A stretch of 64,000 nucleotides of DNA from Dichetophora obliterata. Lineage: Eukaryota; Arthropoda; Insecta; Diptera; Sciomyzidae. The stretch is taken from positions 95,611,342-95,675,341 of the forward strand of contig OY986436.1 in the NCBI GenBank assembly GCA_963920525.1. The letters run 5' to 3'. A model generated the notes under the pieces. It did not search any database. It saw nothing but the letters and a program-made list of their open reading frames with translations, and was not told the origin of the DNA. A program made the position numbers and the translations under genes. Numbering within the stretch: the stretch's first letter is position 1; every line of letters begins with the position of its first letter. Shown in pieces: positions 48,196-58,163 of this stretch.

Positions 48196-48517
48196 TGTTG
48201 CGGCTTATTGCAACTCTCAGGCAATTAAGGCTGAACTGTTTCGGCTTGATGAAACTTTTCTTTTATTAAAATAAAAACTGTTTTAATTTGCTCTGATTAA
48301 TTTTGTGCGTTTTTAATTCGTGTGTTTCTTATTCCAATGTCGCTTCTTAACAATGTTGCCAGAAGGGTAAAAATATTAATACCAAAACACAAGGTACAAA
48401 AATGTTAAAATAGTTAATAGTAGTAAAATTTAAGTAGTTAATAATCAAGTAGTTTAATTTTAAGTAGTTTAATTTTAAGTAGTTTAATTTCAAGTATTTT
48501 AACTTTAAGTAGCAACA
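48196..48517 (-). repeat. BEL/Pao 5' LTR
   Basis: Same sequence as the 3' LTR with about three substitutions (the two ends and one internal position). The following minus-strand sequence (from 48195) leads to gag. Confidence 0.95.
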
Positions 48518-48889
48518 GGCGTAATCCACCCACCTGATCGACATGAATTCAATAACACGTCAAAAAGAAAAGGAGAGAAGAAAAGAAAAAGAAAAGGAAC
48601 TTACATGCTAACATATTTTATACATAGTAATATAGCTAAGAATTTTATTTGATAAGATTAGGAGAGATCTGAGAAGGGAATAGGGAATTGGACTGGCTAT
48701 TTATTATCTTAGCATTTAATTCTTAATGTCTAAAAGGACAATAAATGAAGAGCGCAGGATTATTGGGCTTTTAGTAGGGAAAAAAGATTTGGAGAGGGCA
48801 TGCTTAATTTTAGATTAAGATTTCAAACCTAGTTGCTTGAAGGAAGGTATTATGACGGAAATAGGGACTTGGAAAGATTTTTCTTAAAA

Positions 48890-50260
48890 GTTAATTTAGA
48901 CATAGGGGGTGAATAGTACTCGCTGATATTATTGAATTCTCTACAGCACCTATTTATCGGCTCATTTCTTGCGTAGACAGTGTGATGTTGATATTCATTT
49001 AATAGTCGTGTATGCTGTGTACGTCTGATCGGGTCATTAAATTGTATCTTGTTGGATATATACTCGCTATCAACAACACCGTTAATGATATCGAAGGTAA
49101 AACATGAACTTAGTAAAGTCTTTCTTGTTGAAAGGGGCATTAAATTCAGAAGGCTAAGCCTAAAATCATAAGGTGGCAATATATTGTACTCACGGGGGTT
49201 ATACGTGTCCCTAAGCGCAAAAAGCAGAAATTGCTTTTGAATAGATTCAAGTCTTTCACTGTGTGATTCGAAAGCAGGATTCTAAATAATGCATCCATAT
49301 TCAAGAATAGGGTGCACTAACGCGCAGTATAAAGCTTTCGTGACCCAAACATTTTTGAACTCTTTTGCACGCCGTTTTATAAAACCGAGTAGTTTGCTGG
49401 CTCTAGATACAATTTTATCATAATGTAAGTTGAAACGCAAATTGTTGTCCAAGTCTACACCAAGATCAACAATATGGTTGACTCTTAAGTTCAATGCTAT
49501 TGAGGAAGTAACTGTTATTTGTTACCAAATTTTTACGGGAGAAGGTTATTACGCAGCATTTCTTAACATTAAGATGAAGTTTATTTTGATTGCACCAGTG
49601 CTCAAGAGATGGAAGTTTCGACTGTAAGTAAATTACATCTGTTTCCGATTTAATAACATGGTACATTTTTAGGTCGTCTGCATACATTAGATGTGGGATA
49701 TCGCAAAGAATATCAGATAGGTCTGAGATAAAAATATTAAAGAGAAGTGGACCAAGGTGGCTACCTTGTGGTACGCCGGATGTAACTAAAATCTGTTTGG
49801 ATAAGGTACCTTGAAATTTTACGAACTGAGACCTGTCGTGGAGATAGGACTTCAGCCAACTGAGCAGAGATCCTGAGATACCAATCTTTTCCAATTTGAA
49901 AGCCAAGATATCATGATCGACTCGATCAAAAGCTTTGCTAAAGTCTGTGTATATTGCCTCCACTTGAAGTCCTTTTTCCATTTTACTTAAAACATCAGAG
50001 ATCATAGTCATTAGATTTGTTGTGGTTGATCTACCTTTACGGAAACCATGTTGCTGTTCATTGAGTAAAGGATTTATAATAGATGTTAGTTTTGCGCATA
50101 TAATTTTTTGGAACAATTTTGGAATAGCCGATAATATGGCGATTCCTCTATAGTTTTCAACAGACCTTTTATCGCCATTTTTATATATTGGTGTTAGGTG
50201 AGATATCTTCCAATACGATGGAAAAGATCCTTGGAGTAGAGATTTGTTAAATATTATATA
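48890..50260 (-). pseudogene. LINE ORF2 C-terminal part: reverse transcriptase core and tail
   Basis: Directly beyond the mariner: YIIFNKSLLQGSFPSYWKIS, LTPIYKNGDK, VENYRGIAILSAIPKLFQKI, NEQQHGFRKGRSTTTNLM, AIYTDFSKAFDRVDHDILAF, LVTSGVPQGSHLGPLLF and the catalytic HLMYADDLKMYH (about 49670-49700). One stop lies near 49466 and another near 49282; between them runs the thumb (IVDLGVDLDNNLRFNLHYDK). The last frame (49179-48890) carries the Jockey/CR1-type C-terminus (FRLSLLNLMPLSTRKTLLSS). No RNase H. Confidence 0.85.
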
Positions 50261-51564
50261 AAGGGTGTCCCAACAAGAGCGCAATTTTTAAATTTTAAAT
50301 AAAACACAGATATTTAAAAAAAAAATCGTGAAACTTTATTATATCGTAAAGTAGACAGAATGAGGTTATGTATGGAACAATATATCGTGCAGATGGCCGC
50401 CGCGGCTTTGCTGGCATACACGCGATCTTTTAATGAAATTTTCAATGACCGTTTTGCATAAATGCTGCGGTATTTCATTAATGCAGCGTCCAATTTCCTC
50501 TTTTAAGGCTTGAGTCGTCGTCGGCTTATTCGCGTAAACCATCGACTTCAAAAAACCCCAAAGAAAAAAATCTAATGGTGTTAAATCGCACGATCTAGGC
50601 GGCCAATTCTGATCTCCAAAACGCGAACTAACACGACCGGGAAATGACTGATGCAGCAATTGAATTGTTTCTCTGGCTGTATGACATGTGGCGCCGTCTT
50701 GTTGGAACCACATGCCCTCCACATTCGTTTCTTCAATTCTAGGCAAGAAAAAACTGGTTATCATTTCACGATACCGAACACCATTGGCTGTTTGCGCTTG
50801 ACCTGCCTCATTTTCGTAAAAAAAAGGTCCAATGATTCCTCCAGCCCAAAAACCACACCACACATTGACACGTTGAGGATGCATTTGCTTCTCGTGAATC
50901 ACTCGAGGATTTTCCTCACCCCAAATGCGACAATTCTGCCTATTGACGAAGCCATCAAGATGGAAATGGGCCGCGTCACTGAAGTTGATTTTAGCGGCAA
51001 AATCAGCATTTTCATGTTGTCTCTCCAATACCCAATTAACGAACTCCCTTCGCTGTCCATGGTCAGCTGGCTTCAGTTCCTGAGTCAATTGAACTTTGCA
51101 TGCATGAAGATGCAAATCTTTCGTCAAAATTCGCTGCATAGTGGATTTGGAGACACCAATTTGCTGAGCTCGGTGTCGAATTGAGGTGGATGGAGTTTGA
51201 GCGACATCATCACGTACAGCTGCGACATTTTCGGTCGATCGACCTGGTCGAAGGCGCGTTGTTGTCTTTACATCACTTACAGACCCAGTTTCGGCAAATT
51301 TATCCATTAATCTCTTTACAGTTGACTCTTTTGGAGAATTATTGTGACCCCAAATTGATCGCAATTTGCGAACTGTAGCCGCAAAACTTTCACCATTTTG
51401 GTAAAACAATTTCACAATGAGAATGCGTTGTTCATTCGTGTAGCGCTCCATTTTTACTAACCTCGTACCTTCTACTAGCAAACAATAACAGTTGTTCAAA
51501 TGTCAAACAATGACACTTCGAATGGCGCCAAATTTAAAAATTGCGTTCTTGTTGGGACACCCTT
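50261..51564 (-). mobile_element. DD41D mariner transposon (rosa-like), apparently complete
   Basis: Both ends start AAGGGTGTCCCAACAAGA and continue as inverted repeats for about 34 bp (50261 inward, 51564 inward). TA lies on each side (50259-50260, 51565-51566). Length is 1304 bp. It sits in the RT frame of a LINE, and skipping it with one TA rejoins the LINE reading frame. Confidence 0.9.
50366..51499 (-). CDS. mariner-superfamily transposase, DD41D, uninterrupted (377 aa)
   Basis: 377 codons without a stop. The natural start may be the internal Met at residue 17 (MERYTNEQRILIVKLFYQNG), which fits the family better. The DNA-binding part has two helix-turn-helix regions (residues about 17-75 and 90-150, with TRLRPGRSTE as the AT-hook-like link). 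Catalytic residues: D1 in KINFSDAAHFHLDGF, D2 in MWFQQDGATCHTAR, and a third Asp in SCDLTPLDFFLWGFLKS, with 41 residues between the second and third. DD41D is the mark of the rosa-type mariners. RVNVWCGFWAGGIIGPFF and a C-terminal VIENFIKR helix are typical. It may encode full-length protein, since no break was seen. Confidence 0.92.
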   Translation of the reverse strand: MNNCYCLLVEGTRLVKMERYTNEQRILIVKLFYQNGESFAATVRKLRSIWGHNNSPKESTVKRLMDKFAETGSVSDVKTTTRLRPGRSTENVAAVRDDVAQTPSTSIRHRAQQIGVSKSTMQRILTKDLHLHACKVQLTQELKPADHGQRREFVNWVLERQHENADFAAKINFSDAAHFHLDGFVNRQNCRIWGEENPRVIHEKQMHPQRVNVWCGFWAGGIIGPFFYENEAGQAQTANGVRYREMITSFFLPRIEETNVEGMWFQQDGATCHTARETIQLLHQSFPGRVSSRFGDQNWPPRSCDLTPLDFFLWGFLKSMVYANKPTTTQALKEEIGRCINEIPQHLCKTVIENFIKRSRVCQQSRGGHLHDILFHT

Positions 51565-51566
51565 TA

Positions 51567-53098
51567 TAAAGGCAAGATAAGTGTGTCTAAACATCAGACT
51601 AGTAAGTGCGGGGGTAACAAGTCTGGGCCAGGTCCTTTATTTGTATCAATTTCTTTAATCGCATTAGATATCTCATCACACGTTAGTTGGATATGATTAA
51701 TTATAGGGCAAATTCCTGAAAAGGGAGGGGAACTATAAGTGTTACTTGTGAAAACACAGAAAACTTCTTTAAAATAGTCTGCATATAAGTTGCTATTTCA
51801 TGAGGGTTGGAGGAATTGACATCACCTTTAAACATAGAAGATATATTAACGAAGTCAAAAAATTTTTGTGGCTCTTCGACAATTTTCTCGCCGATAAGGT
51901 TAGTGTACAACTTATACGCTTCTTCTGACTTGATAGAGAACTCTTTAGATAGCTCGTCATATCTTAGCTTCAGTTCATCGCTTACATTATCGGTGGTTTT
52001 GAGAAGTTTGTAAATTTTGTTTCTTTGGTTTCTCAAAAATCTGAGATTTTTGTCTAGCCATGGCTCTGAAAGCTTATTCTTTTTCTTTATTTTTGGCACA
52101 TAATTTTCGATAGCAGTAAAAATGTGCTGATAAAATCTTGAGACAGCGCTGTCTAAATCTATGTTGGATAGAATATTATTCCAGTTTAGAGCATTTAGAT
52201 AACATTTAATACTTTCGTAATCGGCGTTGAGGTAATCGTATGCAATAGAGTTATTATAAGACTGGGTAAAAGTAATGTCGTTAGCAGAGAAAGCAACTGT
52301 TAAAGCTATATGGTGAACAGTGTTAGTAAATAAATTTTCTGCTTCAGTGCATGGACTAACCTTCACTTCATCGTACGAGTTTGTAAAGATAAGGTCCAAC
52401 CATCTGCCATTTTAATTTTGTTCAGAAGAAACTTGTTGCAGATCGTTGCCATAAAATGTACTAAAGAATGAGAAATCTATGGCATTAGAAAGGTTCACAG
52501 GAAGAAGATACTTGTCATTTTCATCAACGACAAAAGAGATATTTGGCCGGTTGAAGTCACCAAGAATAACAACCTTATCTTCCTCTTTAAGAGTGAATGT
52601 AAAGGAGGACAGTGTTTCACATAGCTCGTTGTATGTTGTTTCACTTGAGCCGGGAGGAATATAAACGACACCTATGTACATAAAAAGACTATTTCCTGAA
52701 CAGAATTTAATTATCAGGTGATCAAAAAGTTTATGGGTATGCGTATCTATTAGCTCACTTGAAAGAGAATTGTGAGTTGCTATGAGAACGCCACCTCCTC
52801 TAGAAAGACCAGTAGAGGAGTAATCCCGATCGTTTCTGAAGACAGTCCAATTGCTGTCAAGAATTTCTTCATTATTGAAGGTATCATTTAACCATGTCTC
52901 AGTGAATACTAGAACATTGAAGTGACATGATTTGGCGTCAACATAAAGTTTATTTAATTTGCTTCTCATGCCGCCGCAGTTATGGTAAAATATATTTAAG
53001 AAATGGGAGTTAGGGACGATAATATTGTTGTTGGTCTTTACGCGATTTTTAAAGAAGGGAGACATGTTTAGTCCTGACGTGAGCACCATAGGTATCAA
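51567..53098 (-). pseudogene. LINE ORF2 N-terminal part: endonuclease and RT start
   Basis: The start is probably the Met at NMSPFFKNRVK (about 53065). The endonuclease shows FYHNCGGMRSKLNKLY, NVLVFTETWLNDTFN, GLSRGGGVLIATHNSL, VVYIPPGSS, VVILGDFNRPNISFV and DLIFTNSYDEVKVSP, with one TAA (about 52410) just before the last. The linker continues in frame through KIKKKNKLSEPWLDKNLRFL and YKLYTNLIGEK. RT motif 1 (ITCDEISNAIKEIDTNKGPG style, about 51610-51680) is present, with a TGA before the mariner insertion site. Otherwise well kept. Confidence 0.82.
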
Positions 53099-54628
53099 GA
53101 TCCACCTTGACTTGATCGATCGTCACGCCGAGTTGGTCGTGAAAACGAATAAATAAGTTAAGCAAGTCATCAACATCGGTAGGCAGACCTTCTTGCTGAA
53201 TTAAAACTTTAAGATTAGTTTTAGTCTTGCCTTCAATGCATGTTGAATCAGGGGCTTTGTGCATGTAGGCGAGGTACAGACGAACGTTATTAAATACACT
53301 GTTTTCTCTAAGGCGAGAAAGGGCATATCTACTCTCAGTGTCTGCGCAAGAATTTAACGTTATTTGACTCTTGGTGGTAGTAGAGGGTCTAGGAATGACT
53401 TCGGACTGACAGGTTGGTTCGAGGGCTCAATTATAATTGGATCAGATGGAGATGGGCTTAGAGTATGAGAGTGCACGAAATTAGGATAGGATGTACTGTG
53501 GATTTTAGGTGTATTTTTGATGTAGAGGGAGTCAGATTCAGGGTTAAGGTTAAACGAGACGCGTTTAGATTTTAATGATTTTTGAACGGAAGAGGATAGA
53601 GGAATTGAAGTATGTTTTGGAAAAGGAGAAAATTTGGGAAAAACATTTGTTTTATAAGACCAGTTACAATCTGGCAAAGGTTTATTAGGAGCATTGCGAT
53701 TATTAGACTTATAGTTGAACTTAGAAGAATAAACATTATTCGTAGGGTTACTCATTATTTTAATTTTATGATGAACATTGGCATCATTAATTGATGCTTT
53801 ACTTTTAATAGACTTTGAATTAAGCTTAGTGGAATTATCATTATTTACAGGCTTACTCATAGTTCTATTTATTTGATGATCATCGTTATTTTCGCTGCTA
53901 TTTCTAGGTATCTTCAGCTTCTTCTCAGAAATTTCAGCACGCGACACCCGAAATATTTCATGATCATCACTCATTTCATTTACCTTATGGTATAAAACTT
54001 CAATTAGAGGATCTGGCTGCTGAGGTGGTGGTAAAGTTACCCTTGAATTGGATTGTATCATGGTGTCGACGTCCATTCTAAGAACAGCGAGATTTTCCGA
54101 TATGTTTTGTATTGTACGTTTTTCGTTATCAGTTGTTTTATATTTATGCGTTAAAGAGTCATTGATTTTGGTTATCGCGGTTTCAAAAGATGACACATTA
54201 TATTTTAAATCAACTATGGTGTCCGTGACTGTTATAAGGTTACTTGATAGTTTGGATATTTTTGTATCCAGGTCAGATTTTGCGGATTCAATAAAGCTGC
54301 TGAGATCTTCGGCAGTTTTTAAGACCACATCGACCTTAGTAACTTGCTCACTTATTTTTTTTAAACATTGTTTAGTGTCAGACCGTAGCGAGTTTGTTTT
54401 ATCACTTAGGCACTTTACTGCAAGAAGGACGTGTGAGAGTGAAATATCCTTGCACTCATCGCAGTTAAATGAAAAGTTCGCAAGGTAGTCATTTAAATAT
54501 GTGAGACTTCTCTTAGATAAGCCTATACAACAAGCGTGGAAAGATTTATCACACAGGCCCTTGCATGCCACCTTTGTTGCATTGTGGTCTTCCACGGTGC
54601 ATAGAGATGAAGCACAGCTTTTTTTCAT
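53049..54628 (-). pseudogene. LINE ORF1: PHD-like finger, coiled coil, C-terminal ORF1 domain
   Basis: 422 codons are open (54628-53360), from MKKSCASSLCTVEDHNATKV. The Cys/His pattern CxxxxC...C...C...HxxC...C..C (residues 4-57) is a PHD-like finger. Coiled-coil heptads run from about residue 65 to 190. A Ser/Asn/Lys-rich disordered region follows (230-410) that would bind nucleic acid. A slip near 53390 leads to 53264-53049, a conserved helical tail (DTESRYALSRLRENSVFNNV, LYLAYMHKAP, VDDLLNLFIRFHDQLGV). The ORF1 protein would package LINE RNA. Its tail overlaps the ORF2 start. Confidence 0.75.
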
Positions 54629-54948
54629 ATTTAAATGCTTTTTTTTTAATTGTTTTTAGCGTAACTAGGTCAAAATCGGTAAATTGCTTTAATAATAAGT
54701 TCTAGCCGAATGAATAACAGTTATTTATTGTTGTTTTGGTTTGTTTTTATTTTTTTGATTTTTGTTTATAGTTTATTTTTGGTGTCGCACTGGATTGTCA
54801 CAAACAAATTCTTTAATTCTTTGCGTTTTTTGCAATGATTAATTGTTGTAACTAGGTCAACAGAACTTGCACAGAGAGTTAGGGCTTTTATATTTGTTTT
54901 TGTTTTTATATTAAGAACGGTGAGCGAGGTTGCGGAGCTATGTAATAA

Positions 54949-54956
54949 CACGTCCG
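54949..54956 (-). promoter_or_regulatory. Candidate downstream promoter element in the LINE 5' UTR
   Basis: The minus-strand sequence CGGACGTG lies about 30 bp inside the presumed 5' end. Internal promoters with a downstream element of this kind are known for Drosophila Jockey-group LINEs. The transcription start itself is not defined here. Confidence 0.3.
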
Positions 54957-55079
54957 AACGGTTTGACTTTTGAATTTTAATTCAGGTAATTTAGGTAAGA
55001 ATTTGACGGATGCTTTTCTCACACTCTGGACAAACCCCTCTGGAAAATATGAACCATTTATATTTTATTAAGTGGGTAT

Positions 55080-55860
55080 TAAAACACCTTTTATTTTAGA
55101 TATCAATAATTTTTATATCTTTTCAACTTTTTCCAGTAACTTACTTTTTGAAAAAAAATCTTTTCGGAATAAAGATGGACAATTTCCTTCTTGGAGTTGT
55201 TGGGCATTTATAGAGTAACTTTATTTGTTGCAGAATCGGTCAGGTATATATTTATCTCCTTGGGTGCAAATATTTCAGATTAAAAACTCTTACCATTTTT
55301 CTGTGACAGGCTTCATCCTTGAAAAAATCAGATCTTGGACCACTAAAGATATGGCCATTTTACTTTTTGGAGTTGTTCGGCTCTGATTGTTCTTGGAGCA
55401 ATTTTTTAAGTACCAGAATCAATCAGGTATTTATTCATCTTTGTGATAGCACCCATTTTATGTTAATAACTTTAACCATTTGTCTATGGCAGGGTTCATC
55501 CTTGGAAAAAGCTAACTTTTTACCACTTCTTCGGGAAAGAATGCTCTGGGAAAAAAATGATATTTTGTACACTTGGTGTACACTATCAGGTAGGTATTAA
55601 AAATATCTTTCATTTGATACCACAACTGTTTATGTTTCTTTTCAACTTTTTCCAGAAACGTACCCAATCCTTCCGGAGCAAATATGGACACTTTCTTTTT
55701 TGTAGTTGTTGGGATCTGATTGTTGCCGAAGCAACTTTATAAGTACCAGGATCAATCAGGTATTTATCCATCTTGTTGATAGCTCTAATTTTATATTAAT
55801 ACCTTTATCCATTTTTCTATGGCAGGTCTCATCCTTCGAAAAAGCCAATATTATACCACT
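55080..55860. repeat. Three-copy tandem repeat (~170-180 bp unit in a ~520 bp period)
   Basis: Units at about 55155-55325, 55325-55510 and 55675-55850 share GGAGTTGTTSGG or GTAGTTGTTGGG, ATCRRTCAGGTATWTATYCATC and YATGGCAGG..TCATCCTT..AAAAA blocks. The first and third are also preceded by a TTTCAACTTTTTCCAG block (55120 and 55645). Open frames in the region come from the repeats and show no protein motif. Origin unknown. Confidence 0.65.
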
Positions 55861-55879
55861 TTTAAGGATTCGGGACGGA

Positions 55880-56139
55880 TTTCTCAAAAAAAAAAAAAAA
55901 ATATTTTTGTGGTGTCTGTATATCACATACACACACATACACATACACCACTTACACAACAAAATCACTTTACAAAAATAATTGAGTTTCAAAAATGTAA
56001 TTTTTATGTTTGTAAAATTTATTTAGTCAAAAAAATTATTCTAAAAATGTTCATCAATTCTGATTGTTATATTTTAAGTTTAATAAAAATCAAAATTTGT
56101 TTTGACTGTCTTTAGGTCTTCAAAATATATAAAAAATTA
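55880..56139. repeat. A-run, CACA microsatellite and AT-rich spacer
   Basis: A14 at about 55886 and a CACATACACACACATACACA-type microsatellite at 55922-55955, then featureless AT-rich sequence. Confidence 0.6.
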
Positions 56140-56170
56140 TTTCATATTTAATTTTGGTGTTGATTTTTAT

Positions 56171-56207
56171 TTTCGATATTTCGAATTGACTGCAATTCAT
56201 TATCAGG
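56171..56207 (-). ncRNA. Degenerate hammerhead-ribozyme-like motif at the Penelope-like 3' end
   Basis: The minus strand reads CCTGATAAT, a perfect 6 bp stem GAATTG/CAATTC closed by CAGT, then GAAATATCGAAA. The hammerhead core is CUGAUGA, stem II, GAAA. Here the first box has CTGATAAT in place of CTGATGA, so activity is doubtful. Hammerhead motifs are known in the terminal repeats of Penelope-like elements, so position supports the call. Confidence 0.45.
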
Positions 56208-56439
56208 AAAACTGAAGAAATAAAAAACGCAATAAAAATATATAAGTTACAAAAATTTTAACATAAATTTACAAAATCTGGAAAACAAATGGAACAATTC
56301 CTACACTTGAAAATTAACGTATTACACTTGATACGGAGTATTTAAAACTAAATCCTAAAAATGCTACTAATGCCAATTTTCCCCCTTGCTACTTATTATG
56401 TGTCTATAGCTGTGAGCACAGTTCTCTGTGTCCATCTTG

Positions 56440-57449
56440 TAATTGCGTATGTGATATGTGGAGCATCTCAAGAGTAAGTCTTTTGGAGTAATTGTTCTCG
56501 TTATAAAATTTCCACTTTGTCGAAGTTGGGAATGTGACCCTCTTTTAAACAGTGCAAAGCAAGTGCAGTTTTTTGGTTATTGTGGCCTGCTTTAGTATCC
56601 GATTTGTGAGATGAAATCTACGTCCTTAATTTTGATTTAGTTGTCCTAATGTATACCTTGTTGAATTACATGTCAGAATTACATGAGATTTTGTATATTA
56701 ATTTAGATTGGTCAAGTTTGTCCATCGGATCTTTGGTCTTACTAAAAAGATTTTTCAAAATATTGCACGGTTTAAAAGCTAATCTAATTTTGTTCTTGTC
56801 AAATATGTCAGATGCGGCGTATCTTTCAGCAAACTCAGGTACGTATATCACAGATTTAAATGGTTTTTCAATTTCCGGTGTTTTAGGAGAAAGGGTATTA
56901 TAAATATTGCACTGTCTAATGATTTTATTAATGTAATGTATTGGAAATACGTTTTTTTGTAGAATTTGTTTTACTTTCTTAATGTTTTCAGCATGAACAC
57001 TTTTGTCACTGATTTTTAAGACTCTTTGTACAAAGTTTTTTGCAGTATTGTAAATCATCGATTTCGGATGCTTTGAATAAAAGTTAATCAATCGTCCAGA
57101 AACCATGGATTTTTGGTGCCAATTTATTTTTAATACTCCATTTTCCCGTGTGACCAAAGTATCTAAATATGGCAACTCTCCATCTTTTTCTAATTCTACT
57201 GTAAATTTTATATTTTTGTTGTAGTCGTTGAGGCATTTTAAAGTATCATCTACTGCATCCTTTTTTAATATGGCAAATAGGTCGTTGACGTATTTGCATA
57301 GAAAGCGTAGTTTTGTCTGCGATAATGGGTGACACCGCAGAGCCCATCGACATGCCACTGCGTTGGTTGTAGATTTTACCATTATACCTTAAAAACCAAT
57401 TTTCCTTCGTTATAAAATTTAAAATCTGCATAAATATTTCCTGAGTCAT
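56440..57449 (-). pseudogene. Penelope-like RT C-terminal part and GIY-YIG remnant
   Basis: The 57449-57246 frame gives NFITKENWFLRYNGKIYNQ and GMSMGSAVSPIIAD (RT motif B). The 57382-56666 frame gives RFLCKYVNDLFAILKK, where the catalytic YVDD box reads YVND (a loss of one Asp). Then come ELPYLDTLVTRENGVLKINW, the typical Penelope thumb (YSKHPKSMIYNTAKNFVQR), and KLIYKISCNSDM, the start of the GIY-YIG domain. Past the stop, SHKSDTKAGHNNQKTALALH with CLKEGHIPNFDKVEIL continues that domain in broken frames. Both frameshift and active-site change show a dead copy. Confidence 0.82.
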
Positions 57450-57481
57450 ATTCTTATTTACTTATTATTTATTTACTTATT

Positions 57482-58163
57482 CAGTCCTATTCTAGAATCC
57501 ATCGTAGCGTAAATTTTCTTTCGGATTCGAAATGAAGTATTCTACAATCCGAATCGAATTCGAACATTCTTACATTCGTAGCATTGCAACTACACATTCC
57601 GAACGTATCAACTTTTGACATCTGTTTTTCGGATTTTTTCATGAAAGCTTTGCCTGGACGGATTTGTTTACGACAAAAGAAAACAAATAATTTTTTATAG
57701 AATTAGGTCGTAAAATAAAACTTATAATTAACTTTATCCCAATAAAGTTAAATTATTTTTATTTAAACCTGTACATATGTTAGTTGAAATTTATTTAGTC
57801 CATTTCCTACGTTTCATAATCCATTACCAAAGGGTTGATGGAATCTCGCAATATTCTTCGACGATTTTTCATAAATTCTCTATGTGAGAAATCTTCCGTT
57901 TATTGTGCGAAAATTGCAATTGTAATGAAATCCAATAAAAATCACAGCTAAAAAATACAATTGTGATCAAAAACACTTCAGTTTTTCAACTTTTCTTTTT
58001 TATTTATTTGTCTGCTGTTGAAACCAGTTGTTTTCGAACTCCCGAAAGTAAGTTCAAAAAGGGGAAGTTTCGTTCGGATTTTGAATTAGCAAATTTTGTC
58101 GTTTTTTCGGAAAATTCGGAATTTTGTCGGAAATTCATTACGACGGATTCTGGAATAGGGCTG
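57482..58163. mobile_element. MITE family M1, copy 2, ATT target duplication
   Basis: Ends CAGTCCTATTCTAGAATCCA (57482) and complement of CAGCCCTATTCCAGAATCCG (58163). ATT on both sides (57479-57481, 58164-58166). It is inverted relative to copy 1 at 29088-29764 and shares its interior (for example TTTTTCGGATTTTTTCATGA, TTTGTTTACGACAAAAGAAA). A short duplicate AATAGGGCTGAT follows at 58169. Confidence 0.85.

Larger units (their letters stand above)
42355..48517 (-). mobile_element. BEL/Pao retrotransposon, almost complete, GGCGT target duplication
   Basis: Two 322 bp LTRs (42355-42676 and 48196-48517) differ at about three positions. The 5 bp GGCGT stands on both outer sides (42350-42354 and 48518-48522). 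Gag, protease, RT, RNase H and integrase run on the minus strand. A G-rich polypurine tract (GGCGGGCGGGA, minus strand) adjoins the downstream LTR. High LTR identity means a recent insertion. Total length is 6163 bp. Frameshifts near 46854, 45200, 44389 and 43415 argue against full coding capacity unless some are sequencing slips. Confidence 0.95.
48518..54985 (-). mobile_element. Jockey/CR1-group LINE with ORF1 and ORF2, split by a mariner
   Basis: 5' UTR (about 54985-54629), ORF1 (54628-53049), ORF2 (53098-48890) and 3' UTR read in order on the minus strand. A DD41D mariner sits in the RT at 50261-51564, and a BEL element interrupts the 3' UTR at 48518. No RNase H. Apart from these insertions the element looks near full length, with few stops. 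Confidence 0.8.

Noticed and set aside
50261..50284. Met-Arg-Ser-Cys start of the LINE RT frame at 50284
   Set aside because: These codons are read from the TIR of the mariner; the LINE frame comes from beyond the transposon, so the Met is not a real start.
55080..55860. CRISPR-like array
   Set aside because: Units are long, imperfect and contiguous without spacers, and the genome is eukaryotic.
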